A stretch of DNA of 64,000 bases from an uncultured Dehalococcoidia bacterium (GTDB lineage: Bacteria; Chloroflexota; Dehalococcoidia; Lucifugimonadales; GCA-2712585): contig OX638324.1 in the NCBI GenBank assembly GCA_951812825.1, forward strand, positions 987,141 through 1,051,140. The letters are read 5' to 3'. Made by a program: the position numbers and the translations under genes. This document shows, in pieces, positions 51,332 through 64,000 of this stretch (within the stretch, counting starts at the first letter, position 1; each line of letters starts with the position of its first letter). The notes beneath the pieces are model-generated. The model was not told where the DNA came from. It saw only the letters and a list, made by a program, of their open reading frames with translations, and did not search any database.

Positions 51332-51427
51332 GTTCGGCACACGGCAAGTGGGGTATTGCTTCTTCACGGACGATCAAAATCAAGCTCCGCCGCAAGTCAG
51401 CAATTCAGATCCCCGTTTGCTCTGATG

Positions 51428-52633
51428 TTAAAGAGAGCGCAAAGAGGGCATCCTGACAAAGAGAACCAGGATGACCGGCGTACCCATGAGTGCCCCGAAA
51501 ATAAGGGCAAACTCATTACTTATCGCCTGGGCAAGCGCTCCACCAACAATGAAGCCAACGGGCATCGCCGAAAACGCTATCTGATACAGGCTCAATACTC
51601 GTCCCCTCATTTCATGGGCCGTCAGCTGCTGAATTAAAGTAATCAGCAACGTCACAAACATGGACCCTCCAACCCCCATGATGAACAAGATAATGACAGA
51701 GAGTGGAAAAATCCTTGAGAACCCGAAGGCGACAGCGCAAATGTCCCATATAGCGGCAGTGACCAAGAACCATAGCGCCTTCCTATTCAAGTCTCCCAAT
51801 GCTGTCATGAGGATGGAGCCCGCCAGAAAGCCCGCGGCCAGAGACGCGGCCAACAAGCCATAGCCGGACGGACCGGCGCCAAGCACATCCCGTCCATACA
51901 CCGGCAGGAGAGGAATTACGGCTGTGCCAAAGACTGCGGTTGCTGCTATTACCAACAGGGCCAGGACCAGTCTGTTGGAAACGGCATACCCTATGCCTTC
52001 GCGGATCTCTTTCGCCAGTGAGGTCTTTACGCCTGGCTTGCTCGAAGTTGGGCTAGACCTTGTAGTGAGAATGAGTGCCGTTGCAATTAGGTATCCGACT
52101 ACAGCCAATGCAAAGGGGGACTCCGCCCCGTATCGGATGATCATTATTCCCCCCAAGGCAGGAGCAACCATCTCTCCGACATCATCGGAAAGCGCCTTCA
52201 GGGAGTTTGCGGTCAGAATCTGATTTCGCTTCACCGATTCAACGATGTAAACTTCTTGAGCAGGTCTCAAGAAGGTAAACACAGTACCAGCGCCAAGGGA
52301 AACAATGGGAAGATGCCAGATCTGCAAACTGTCCGAGACTATCAGGTATACGGTGAGGAACAGCAGCCCCGACAAGACTATGTAGGAGAGCAGTATAATC
52401 CTCCGTCTTGGCAGGCGATCGACTATGGCTCCACTCAGAAGAGATAGAACCACTATCGGAAGTGCGGTAGCTCCGAGGGAAAGTCCTACCCAGAGCTGGG
52501 AATTGGAGATTTCCAAGGCAATCCAGGCGATGCCGAAGGTTTTCGCCTGATTGCCGGTGGCGGCAAACACGTTTGCCATCCAGAAGCCTCTGAAGTTTCT
52601 CCGACGGAGAATCTGTACAACTGGAAGAGACAT
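51428..52633 (-). CDS. Major facilitator superfamily exporter
   Basis: A 401-residue membrane protein with about twelve hydrophobic segments. It is of the MFS_3/enterobactin-exporter-like type: RRRNFRGFWMANVFAATGNQ at the start, SGAIVDRLPRRRIILLS (motif A) after the second segment, and AHEMRGRVLSLYQIAFSAM in the second half. It probably exports a small molecule by proton antiport; the substrate is unknown. The region around the start codon has no clear ribosome binding site. Confidence 0.87.
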   Translation of the reverse strand: MSLPVVQILRRRNFRGFWMANVFAATGNQAKTFGIAWIALEISNSQLWVGLSLGATALPIVVLSLLSGAIVDRLPRRRIILLSYIVLSGLLFLTVYLIVSDSLQIWHLPIVSLGAGTVFTFLRPAQEVYIVESVKRNQILTANSLKALSDDVGEMVAPALGGIMIIRYGAESPFALAVVGYLIATALILTTRSSPTSSKPGVKTSLAKEIREGIGYAVSNRLVLALLVIAATAVFGTAVIPLLPVYGRDVLGAGPSGYGLLAASLAAGFLAGSILMTALGDLNRKALWFLVTAAIWDICAVAFGFSRIFPLSVIILFIMGVGGSMFVTLLITLIQQLTAHEMRGRVLSLYQIAFSAMPVGFIVGGALAQAISNEFALIFGALMGTPVILVLFVRMPSLRSL

Positions 52634-53746
52634 TCTGCTATCGCGTCCGCTCAGCGTTATGCAAAGTTACGTCCCAGTGTCCGCTGCTTCTCTCCCATGT
52701 TATTTTCCTCGGTAGCGGCACAGGTTGATTGGCTAATATTGCTTTCTCTGCACGATTCGATTGTCTAAGAATCCGGTTAGTTTCGCTAGTGATTGTATTC
52801 ACCAACTTGATATAGCCCGCTCCAATCTGGGAAATCTGATCTCCTCCTTATGAGTAATCTAGCTCATACAGGGGTGCTCGCCCAACATGATTACTATTAG
52901 CCTTTTATCCCCTGCGTGTCCCATTTTTACTGACTTTCTACAATGGTTAACTCTTAATTTCCCCCACGGCAATGCGGTTTGGCAACTCCTGGCCTAGCCG
53001 AAGGGACAGCCATCGTTACGTTGGTCGATCCCTCTCAAACCCAAGCAAGAGCCATGTCGCTGTATCTGATCAATGGCAAAGGGAACTTTTTCTGGTGCTT
53101 CCTCGGGCACATCCGCCGTTTCTGAATAGAACCGACTCTGCTAATCCCTTCTATGAATTTACCTATATCACCCTTACTATGATATAGGTCAGAGGAACGA
53201 CTGCTGTAGATGGAGAAATTCAGTTAGGCGGCTGCCTGGAGTTCTTCGCAGGGCGTGCTTCCACAATTCCAATGGCCCGTGCAGTCTTGATCCTCGCCCT
53301 TTGCCTGGCGCTAGGTTGGAGCGGCTACGGCGGGGAATACGTCAATGGACAGTCGGCCCCTCCTCAGCAGACGGTAAGGGCGGAAATCGGCATTTCGCTC
53401 CCGCTGCTGTCGAAGCCAGTAATGGCGATTAGGACATTGACGACGACGGCCTCATCGAGATCCGGTACCTAGAACAGCTTGACCCCATACGCAAGGAGGT
53501 GTAATAGGAACGACTGGCCTTTCGGCACAGCCGCGTTGGAGGCTCTGAGACTATGAGGCAGTTCCGGGAGGAGAAGGAGCCTGGGAGATTGGTTACTTTT
53601 GATAATGCTCAGCATTCCAGGCAGTTTGGTGGACTTCGCTATTCATCCGCACCATTCGTAAACAAACTCCATAATGAAACGTTAGGGTAAGGCCGTTAGA
53701 GTTGTACGAAAAGGCGAGTTCGAGTCTTTGGTGGTGTTGGGTGGGA
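52634..53746. other. Gene-poor region with decayed sequence
   Basis: Over 1.1 kb there is no intact gene I can support. It is AT-richer at its left half. At 53272-53506 it holds the ruins of a secreted-protein gene, and at 53553-53690 an unassigned 45-codon frame. Confidence 0.6.
53272..53506 (+). pseudogene. Fragment of a secreted protein gene (GLUG/DxDxDG-type)
   Basis: The frame from ATG at 53272 gives a good signal peptide (ARAVLILALCLALGWSG) and stops at 53472. In another frame near the end, the sequence reads Gly-Asp-stop-Asp-IDDDGLIEIRYLEQLDPIRKEV, the widespread DYDIDDDGLIEI opening of GLUG-type surface proteins, with a TAG where Tyr (TAC/TAT) is expected. A frameshift and a nonsense change are thus both present, and the rest of the gene is gone. 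Confidence 0.6.
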
Positions 53747-53823
53747 TGGTGGGCGGTAGTGGACTTGAACCACTGACCTCTGCGATGTCAACGCAGTACT
53801 CTAACCATCTGAGCTAACCGCCC
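53747..53823 (-). tRNA. tRNA-Val (anticodon GAC)
   Basis: Read leftwards the acceptor GGGCGGT pairs with ACCGCCC, followed by A and an encoded CCA. The anticodon arm is CTGCG-TTGACAT-CGCAG, giving GAC for GTC/GTT valine codons. The T-loop GGTTCAAGTCC is standard. Confidence 0.97.
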
Positions 53824-53990
53824 ACGGTGAAAACCAAGAGATGCTGGGCCAACAGGTAGAGGTACGAGGCCTTGCTACGCTGCACCGGGGGAAAGGGGCG
53901 CTGAGCCAAATTGACTACAGGGCCCGTTGCTTGGCTTTGGGATAGTTTATCCACTGGGGAAAGGGAGCGTCAAGGGGAGGATGGCAAGTG

Positions 53991-54030
53991 GCAATCTATG
54001 GGGCCGCGGCGGTGCGGCTCCATAGATTGC
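53991..54030 (-). terminator. Long hairpin downstream of rpoC
   Basis: GCAATCTATGG (53991-54001) pairs perfectly with CCATAGATTGC (54020-54030), with an inner GCCGC/GCGGC stem. It starts 28 bases after the rpoC stop. There is no T-tract on the minus strand, so it may act as an RNA 3'-end stabiliser or a factor-aided terminator. Confidence 0.5.
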
Positions 54031-54058
54031 TTATGCGTTGTTGGTAACGCCGACCGGG

Positions 54059-58135
<4,077 letters not shown>

Positions 58136-58223
58136 ATATATTTTCCGCCTTCCAATTTGGTTCCTTATGGGATCCTAGGTTGGGTGGCTGGTAGGAGGGG
58201 AGTGGAATTCTCACACTCAGGCC

Positions 58224-61200
58224 TCAGTCCAAGGGAAGTTCCAAGGATTCCTTGGCTTCCTCGATAAGACTGGCGTTGTTGTCCTCGTTGAGGAGTTCCA
58301 CGGCCAGGCCCAGACTTTGGAGTTCCTTTACCAGAACGTTGAAGGACTCCGGTATGCCGGGCTGGACGATGTCTTCGCCCTTGACGATGGCTTCGTAGGT
58401 CTTCACCCGACCCGTAACGTCGTCGGACTTGACAGTGAGCACTTCCTGGAGATTGTGGGCTGCACTGTAGGCTTCCAGGGCCCAGACTTCCATCTCTCCA
58501 AAGCGCTGGCCACCAAATTGGGCCTTGCCGCCGAGGGGCTGCTGAGTGATGAGGGAATAGGGGCCCGTTGAACGGGCGTGGATCTTGTCCTCCACCAGGT
58601 GCACCAGCTTCATCATATAGATGTAGCCGACGGTTACAGGCTGGCTGAAGGGCTCACCGGTCAGGCCATCGCGCAGGTGGACTTTGCCGAAAGTGGGAGG
58701 AGCTACCTTCATGGTGCGGTGGATCTCCCGGGTCTTTTCTCGCAACTCCTCGGGGGTGAGTTCGTCCACGGAGATGCCCATGTCCTCCTGGAGCCATATA
58801 CGGAGGGCGGCCTGCCACGCCTCGCCTATCACTGAGTCGTCCCAGAGCTGGCTGGCGTCGTACCCGCGCTCCATGAGCCACGGTTCGACGATTTCCACAT
58901 TGGACTGGTCGGCGCCGTTGGCAGAGACTCCGTTGGTGGATTGGGCCTGCTGGAGGAACCAGGCGCGGGCCAATCCGTCTTCTATGGAGAGGTCCGTTGC
59001 GCCATCGAAGATGGGCGTAATGGCGCGGAAGTTTAGGTATTTGGCGGCCCAGCCGAGATGGGTTTCCAGTACCTGGCCCAGATTCATGCGCGAGGGCACG
59101 CCGATGGGGTTCAGGATGATGTCCACGGGGGTGCCGTCGGGCAGGTAGGGCATGTCTTCGGCCGGAAGGATGCGGGCGACGACGCCCTTGTTTCCATGAC
59201 GGCCAGCCATCTTATCGCCAACGGAGATCTTGCGGGTTTGGGCAACCCAGACTCGCACAGCTTCGTTGACGGCGGCGGGGAGTTCGTCCTTGTTCTCCCG
59301 GGTCAGGACCTTAACGTCGATGACCTTGCCGCGTTCGCCATGAGGCACTCGCAGGGAAGTGTCTTTAACGTCCCTGGACTTTTCGCCAAAAATGGCGCGG
59401 AGCAGCTTCTCCTCAGCGGTGAGCTCCGTTTCGCCCTTGGGAGTAACTTTGCCGACTAGTATGTCGCCGGGGCCTACTTCTGCGCCGATGCTGATGATGC
59501 CGCGTTCGTCCAGGTCGCGCAGGTTTTCCTCACCGACGTTGGGGATGTCCTGGGTTATCTCTTCGGGGCCGAGCTTGGTCTCGCGGGCCTCCATTTCGTG
59601 CTTCTCGATGCGAATGGAGGTAAAGAAATCGTTCTTGACCAGGTTTTCGCTGAGGATAATGGCGTCTTCGTAGTTGTAGCCTTCCCAACTCATGAAGGCG
59701 ACGAGGACGTTTTGGCCGAGGGCAAGGTTGCCGTTTTCCGTAGAGGAGCTATCGGCCAGAACCTGTCCTTCCTTGATGCGCTGGCCCTTCTGCACTATGG
59801 GCCTCTGGTTGAAGCAGGTGCCCTGGTTGGTCCTGGCGAACTTGGTTATTTCGTGCTGGTGCTCCTGGCCTGCTTTGTCTTTCACCGCAACGGAGCCGCC
59901 ATCGACGGAGGTGACGACGCCGCCGGCCTTGGAGAGGATAACCTGACCGCTGTCCTGGGCAACCCGGCCTTCGATGCCGGTGCCAATCAGGGGGGCCTGG
60001 GGCCTAAGCAGAGGGACGGCCTGACGCTGCATGTTTGAACCCATAAGGGCGCGGTTGGCGTCATCGTGTTCCAGGAAGGGAATGAGGGATGCGGAGACGC
60101 TCATGATCTGCATGGGGGAAACATCCATGAAGTCGACGCGTTCCGGGATTTCCTCCGCGTAGGACTCGCCAATGCGGGCTTCCACCCTATCACCTAGAAG
60201 CTGGTTCTTCTTGTCCAACGGCGCGTTTGCCTGGGCGATGACGTAGGTCTCTTCCTGGTCGGCGGAGAGATAGACTACGTCATCGTCTTCGGTGGACACG
60301 TAGGGATTGACGGCGATGTCCCGTTCATCCAGTTCAGCGAGGAGCTTCATGGGGTTGGCGCCGATCAGTTTTCTGGCCTGAGAAGATACCCTGCCAGATT
60401 CGTTCAGAACATTGTTCACACCCAGATGGAAGGATTTTCCTGTTTCCGACTTCCACGTGACCAGATGATTGCCTTCTTCGTCGACCACGTCCTCCGTGAC
60501 GGTGCGCCCCAGGAGGTCCGGGGAGGTGCTAAGCATGGTGTTGAGCACGCGGCGGTAAGGGGACTCGATGAAGCCGAAGGAGTTGATGCGGGCGTAGCTG
60601 GCCAGGGAGCTAAGGAGGCCGATGTTGGGGCCTTCCGGGGTCTCTATAGGACAGATACGACCGTAGTGGGAGAAGTGGACGTCCCGAACGTCGAAGCCGG
60701 CGCGCTCCCGGGAGAGGCCGCCGGGACCCAGGGCGGAGAGGCGCCGCTTGTGGGTCAGCTCCGCAAGAGGATTGGTCTGGTCCATGAACTGGGAAAGCTG
60801 GGAACCGCCAAAGAATTCCCGAACGGCGGCAACGACGGGACGGATGTTTACGAGGGCTTGAGGAGTGGCCTGGTCCGGGTCTGTCTGGGTCATGCGTTCC
60901 TTGACCATGCGCTCCATGCGGAGGAGGCCGATGCGCATCTGGTTCTGCACGAGCTCACCAACGCCACGGACCCGACGGTTGCCGAGGTGGTCGATGTCGT
61001 CGGGGCGACCAACGCCATTATTGAGCTCAATGATGGTGCGAATCATGGCGATGAGGTCGGAGAGGTGCAACACCCTATCGTCCGGCGGATTGGTGAGGTT
61101 GAGCCGGCCATTGAGTTTGAATCGACCAACGCGGCCCAGGTCGTACCGGCGGCGATCGAACAGCAGGCTTTTGAGAAGGTTATGGGCGTTTTCCAGGCTG

Positions 61201-62066
61201 GGAGGCTCGCCGGGACGGAGGCGGCGGTAGAATTCAAGCTGTGCAAGGGCAATGAGCCTGGCTTCCTGGGGATCGTATTTCTGGCCGGGCTTGAGCCACT
61301 CCCACATGGCCTTCATGGTCATTTCATCCTTGCGGAACTGACCTTCCCGCTCATCGGAGTAGACATCCTTTGCCAGGGTGGACTGGATGAACTTGTGGGT
61401 CTCGCCGATGTCAGCATCGTCGAAGAGGGCGTGAAGCTCCTCCTCCTTGCAGATTCCAAGGGCACGGAGGAAGATGGTGACGGAGACCTTTCGTTTCCTG
61501 TCCACCTTCACGGAAAGGATATTCTTGGCGCTGGTCTCGAACTCCAGCCAGGCGCCACGATAGGGTATCAGCTTGGCTGAGCACAGAAGGCGGTCGCTGG
61601 GGATATCGCGATTGAGGACAAAATAGGCGCCGGGGGAGCGGACAAGCTGGCTCACAACGACGCGTTCAGCGCCGTTTACGATGAAGGTGCCGTTGTCGGT
61701 CATTATGGGGATGTCCCCCATAAAGATTTCCTGCTCCTTGATGACGCCGGTTTCCTTGGTGATGAGGCGGGTCTTAATCCAAAGAGAGGCGCAGTAGGTG
61801 ATTTCCTTCTGCTTGCACTCTTCCGGAGAATACTTAGGCTCCCTGAACGAGTGCTCCAGAAACTCCAACTCGAACTTACTCTCGGTGAAGTCCTTGATGG
61901 GGCTGATATCACGGAATACTTCGGCGATGCCTTCGCCCTTGAGCCTCTCGAAGGACTGAAGCTGCATCAGGATAAGGTGGGGGATGTCCAGTACCTGGGG
62001 AATACGGGAGTATTGCTTGACCTCATGAAAGGAGCTATTGACGCTCGTGCTAGAGGACAAAGGCAT
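58224..62066 (-). CDS. rpoB: DNA-directed RNA polymerase beta subunit
   Basis: The 1280-residue beta subunit. The rifampicin region (about residues 415-450) reads [20 protein letters not shown], with Asp, His and Ser at the usual resistance positions, so the protein should be rifampicin-sensitive. [16 protein letters not shown], the [21 protein letters not shown] segment, [14 protein letters not shown], and the C-terminal [22 protein letters not shown] are all present. AGGAGGA lies before ATG at 62066. A strong promoter lies upstream; ribosomal protein genes that often precede rpoB are not here. Confidence 0.98.
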   Translation of the reverse strand: MPLSSSTSVNSSFHEVKQYSRIPQVLDIPHLILMQLQSFERLKGEGIAEVFRDISPIKDFTESKFELEFLEHSFREPKYSPEECKQKEITYCASLWIKTRLITKETGVIKEQEIFMGDIPIMTDNGTFIVNGAERVVVSQLVRSPGAYFVLNRDIPSDRLLCSAKLIPYRGAWLEFETSAKNILSVKVDRKRKVSVTIFLRALGICKEEELHALFDDADIGETHKFIQSTLAKDVYSDEREGQFRKDEMTMKAMWEWLKPGQKYDPQEARLIALAQLEFYRRLRPGEPPSLENAHNLLKSLLFDRRRYDLGRVGRFKLNGRLNLTNPPDDRVLHLSDLIAMIRTIIELNNGVGRPDDIDHLGNRRVRGVGELVQNQMRIGLLRMERMVKERMTQTDPDQATPQALVNIRPVVAAVREFFGGSQLSQFMDQTNPLAELTHKRRLSALGPGGLSRERAGFDVRDVHFSHYGRICPIETPEGPNIGLLSSLASYARINSFGFIESPYRRVLNTMLSTSPDLLGRTVTEDVVDEEGNHLVTWKSETGKSFHLGVNNVLNESGRVSSQARKLIGANPMKLLAELDERDIAVNPYVSTEDDDVVYLSADQEETYVIAQANAPLDKKNQLLGDRVEARIGESYAEEIPERVDFMDVSPMQIMSVSASLIPFLEHDDANRALMGSNMQRQAVPLLRPQAPLIGTGIEGRVAQDSGQVILSKAGGVVTSVDGGSVAVKDKAGQEHQHEITKFARTNQGTCFNQRPIVQKGQRIKEGQVLADSSSTENGNLALGQNVLVAFMSWEGYNYEDAIILSENLVKNDFFTSIRIEKHEMEARETKLGPEEITQDIPNVGEENLRDLDERGIISIGAEVGPGDILVGKVTPKGETELTAEEKLLRAIFGEKSRDVKDTSLRVPHGERGKVIDVKVLTRENKDELPAAVNEAVRVWVAQTRKISVGDKMAGRHGNKGVVARILPAEDMPYLPDGTPVDIILNPIGVPSRMNLGQVLETHLGWAAKYLNFRAITPIFDGATDLSIEDGLARAWFLQQAQSTNGVSANGADQSNVEIVEPWLMERGYDASQLWDDSVIGEAWQAALRIWLQEDMGISVDELTPEELREKTREIHRTMKVAPPTFGKVHLRDGLTGEPFSQPVTVGYIYMMKLVHLVEDKIHARSTGPYSLITQQPLGGKAQFGGQRFGEMEVWALEAYSAAHNLQEVLTVKSDDVTGRVKTYEAIVKGEDIVQPGIPESFNVLVKELQSLGLAVELLNEDNNASLIEEAKESLELPLD

Positions 62067-62187
62067 ATACGTTCCTCCTAGAAAAGAGATGGGACGAGCA
62101 AAGCAGACGCACGGCGGGCGGGGGACGCGCTACGGGACTCGAAAGAAAAGGGGCTTATACTTAAATAAGACAAAGCAAGCACTGTAC

Positions 62188-62215
62188 ATCATAGCATAAG
62201 ATGTGGCTTTGTCAA
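62188..62215 (-). promoter_or_regulatory. Strong promoter of rpoBC
   Basis: TTGACA (complement of 62210-62215) and TATGAT (complement of 62188-62193) are 16 bases apart, giving a leader of about 115 nucleotides before rpoB. Confidence 0.7.
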
Positions 62216-62362
62216 GGGTTTTGTCGGTGAATTGCACGAACTTGCATTATATCGTGGAACGGCTGGGGCGTCTAGAGGCAAGTTTCCGCGTAACGGCGGC
62301 GTAGACTGGAGATAGAAGGGTTGTTATATTGGGAGTAAGACGATTTCGAGGCCAGAGGCGTT

Positions 62363-64000
62363 TTGAAGCAAGGCACCGACATAACCGAAACCACCCGTCA
62401 GTTGACAGTACCCGTCAGGGGGATGACGTGCGCTGCATGCGTATCCACGGTGGAAAACGCGCTTCGCAGGGTCCCGGGCGTGGTGGACGCATCCGTCAAT
62501 TTGGCTACGGAAGAGGCTTCAGTCCAGGCGGGGACTGAGGAGAGATTAGCGACGGCGATTGCAAAGGGCCTGGAGGAGGTGGGTTACAGTCTGGGGACTG
62601 AAGAGGTATCCCTCAGCATTGAGGGGATGACCTGCGCCGCCTGCGTGGGACACGTGGAGTCCGCCCTGAGGGGCGCTCCGGGGGTAACGGAAGCGTCGGT
62701 TAATCTAGCCACGGAGAAAGCGACGGTATCAGTGGCGTTCGGGTTGGCCACGTTAGAAGAGCTGGTGCGGTCAGTGAAGGAAGCGGGCTACGGGGCCCGG
62801 GTCATTGAAGGCGCGGCGCAATCGGCGACGGCGGAGGAGATGCGGGACAGGGAGCTGCGCCATTTGAGGCAGAAGCTGATTTTCGCCGGCGCGATGGGCG
62901 TTCTGCTTTTTCTGGGTTGCTTCGAGGGGTTCCCGTGGGTCTCGGGGCTTATGGAAAACAACTACTATCTGCTGATGCTGTGGGCGGCGGCAACACCGGT
63001 GCAGTTTTGGGCAGGGCTTGGATTCTATCGCTCCGGCTTTGGGGCTGTGCGGCACGGCCGGGCCAACATGCACACTCTGATAGCCTTGGGGACAACTACT
63101 GCGTATTTGTTCAGCGGGCTACTGGTTCTGCTGCGGATGGTTGGCTCGGACGCGCTAACGATAGCCGGGTCGGACCGGGCGGTGTATTTCGACACGGCTG
63201 CCATAATCATTGCACTGGTGCTGCTGGGCCGGTACCTGGAGGCACGCTCCCGACGTCAGACTTCCGCAGCCATTCGGGGGTTGATGAACCTGCGTCCTGA
63301 CAGGGCGAGGATAATCCGCAACGGGAATGAGATCGGCGTGCCCGTGGAGGACGTGGAGGTGGGGGACCTGGTGTTGGTGCGTCCGGGGGAGAGGGTGCCG
63401 GTGGACGGAGTGGTGACGGAGGGATATTCATCGGTGGACGAGGCGATGATTACGGGGGAGAGCGTGCCGGCGGAGAAGGGTGTGGGAGAGCGGGTTTACG
63501 GCGCGACGATGAACCAGACGGGGTTCTTGAAGATAGAGGCCACCGGAGTAGGAGCGGACACGGTGCTATCCAGAATAATCACCATGGTGGAGGAGGCGCA
63601 GGGTTCGAAAGCGCCCATACAGCGGCTGGCGGACGTGGTTGCCTCCTACTTCGTACCTGTGATTCTGGCCCTCGCCGGAGCGTCTCTGCTTATCTGGGTT
63701 GTATTTGGACCTTCGCCTTCGCTGGTGTACGGGCTGCTGGCATTTGTGGCAGTAGTAATCATCGCTTGCCCTTGCGCGCTGGGCCTGGCAACGCCCACTG
63801 CGGTGATGGTGGGGGTCGGCAAGGGGGCGGAGGAAGGGATTCTCGTTCGTAACGCGGAGGTGTTGGAGCGCGCCAATCAGGTGGACACGGTGGTTATGGA
63901 CAAGACGGGAACCCTCACGGTGGGGCGGCCATCCGTTACCGACCTGGTCGCGCTGGAGGGAAGCGAAGGGGAGCTATTGTCAGTGGCGGCTTCCGTGGAA
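62363..64000 (+). CDS. copA: Copper-translocating P1B-type ATPase, N-terminal part (cut by window edge)
   Basis: A CopA-type ATPase exporting Cu(I). Two heavy-metal-associated domains come first, each with GMTCAACV (residues 21-28 and about 95-102). Membrane segments follow, then the actuator loop with [11 protein letters not shown], the ion-binding [13 protein letters not shown] in membrane segment 6, and the phosphorylation motif DKTGTLTVG near the right edge. The start is taken as TTG at 62363, the first start after an in-frame TAA at 62336, with AGAGG five bases upstream. It is divergent from rpoB. No CsoR or CueR gene is visible, and the C-terminal part lies outside the window. Confidence 0.93.
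   Translation, partial: MKQGTDITETTRQLTVPVRGMTCAACVSTVENALRRVPGVVDASVNLATEEASVQAGTEERLATAIAKGLEEVGYSLGTEEVSLSIEGMTCAACVGHVESALRGAPGVTEASVNLATEKATVSVAFGLATLEELVRSVKEAGYGARVIEGAAQSATAEEMRDRELRHLRQKLIFAGAMGVLLFLGCFEGFPWVSGLMENNYYLLMLWAAATPVQFWAGLGFYRSGFGAVRHGRANMHTLIALGTTTAYLFSGLLVLLRMVGSDALTIAGSDRAVYFDTAAIIIALVLLGRYLEARSRRQTSAAIRGLMNLRPDRARIIRNGNEIGVPVEDVEVGDLVLVRPGERVPVDGVVTEGYSSVDEAMITGESVPAEKGVGERVYGATMNQTGFLKIEATGVGADTVLSRIITMVEEAQGSKAPIQRLADVVASYFVPVILALAGASLLIWVVFGPSPSLVYGLLAFVAVVIIACPCALGLATPTAVMVGVGKGAEEGILVRNAEVLERANQVDTVVMDKTGTLTVGRPSVTDLVALEGSEGELLSVAASVE

Noticed and set aside
53553..53690. 45-codon frame with FDNAQHSRQFGG, perhaps a transposase core fragment
   Set aside because: The resemblance to an integrase DNG motif is too short to support a call.

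Overview
The window reads as a chromosomal segment of an uncultured or little-studied Chloroflexota bacterium, most likely of the SAR202/Dehalococcoidia type. This is inferred from the gene set and protein style, not from a marker-gene tree. The signs are lipoproteins with very long Pro/Ala/Thr linkers after the lipobox cysteine, several COG2159-type amidohydrolases, a BNR/sortilin-like giant protein, a monocistronic-style HemQ, and moderately high GC with frequent GTG and TTG starts. Most of the window is ordinary core metabolism and information processing, with a few accessory islands between.

Layout. 1-2.7 kb: aspartate kinase (cut by the left edge) behind a ferredoxin-type sulfite/nitrite reductase whose leader looks like a transcription attenuator. 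2.7-9.2 kb: two lipoproteins (a family 5 solute-binding protein and a kelch/LppX-like protein) that share a duplicated promoter, signal peptide and linker module, separated by a decayed IS element and a second transposase fragment. 9.3-11.7 kb: an iron/heme group (HemQ, DtxR-type regulator, 7Fe ferredoxin) and an Lrp/AsnC regulator. 11.9-16.6 kb: tRNA-Ser(GCT), miaB, nadA, nadC, glpX. 16.6-18.6 kb: a scar where duplicated 3' tails of glpX and fba flank a small membrane protein and a HicBA pair, then class I fba. 18.7-22 kb: deacetylase, amidohydrolase, thioredoxin-like lipoprotein. 22.5-28 kb: leuA-leuC-leuD-leuB plus a HAD phosphatase. 28-30 kb: amidohydrolase, an unknown NTF2-like protein and an orphan HicB. 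30-34 kb: BNR-repeat protein and beta-carbonic anhydrase. 34-36 kb: trpA-aroH-aroF. 36-40 kb: CPBP protease, rarA, an MBL-fold protein, bioY. 40-43.5 kb: hrcA (with a CIRCE-like operator), dnaJ, prmA. 43.5-48 kb: the gpsA, plsY, der, argF, GNAT cluster read leftwards. 48-52.6 kb: a zinc-binding lipoprotein with a propeller inserted in it, then an MFS exporter. 52.6-54 kb: a gene-poor stretch with a decayed secreted-protein gene and tRNA-Val(GAC). 54-62 kb: rpoC and rpoB. 62.3 kb to the end: a CopA-type copper ATPase cut by the right edge.

The most interesting object is the 783-residue lipoprotein at 48799-51150. It is a ZnuA/AztC-type zinc-binding protein whose metal loop is replaced by a complete beta-propeller resembling AztD, the periplasmic zinc chaperone that in known systems is a separate protein. 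A chaperone and its client receptor would then be one polypeptide. Other points worth a second look are the leader of the sulfite reductase gene, the modular duplication of the lipoprotein export cassette with its 42-bp tandem repeat, the tail duplications around hicBA, and the repeat array upstream of leuA.
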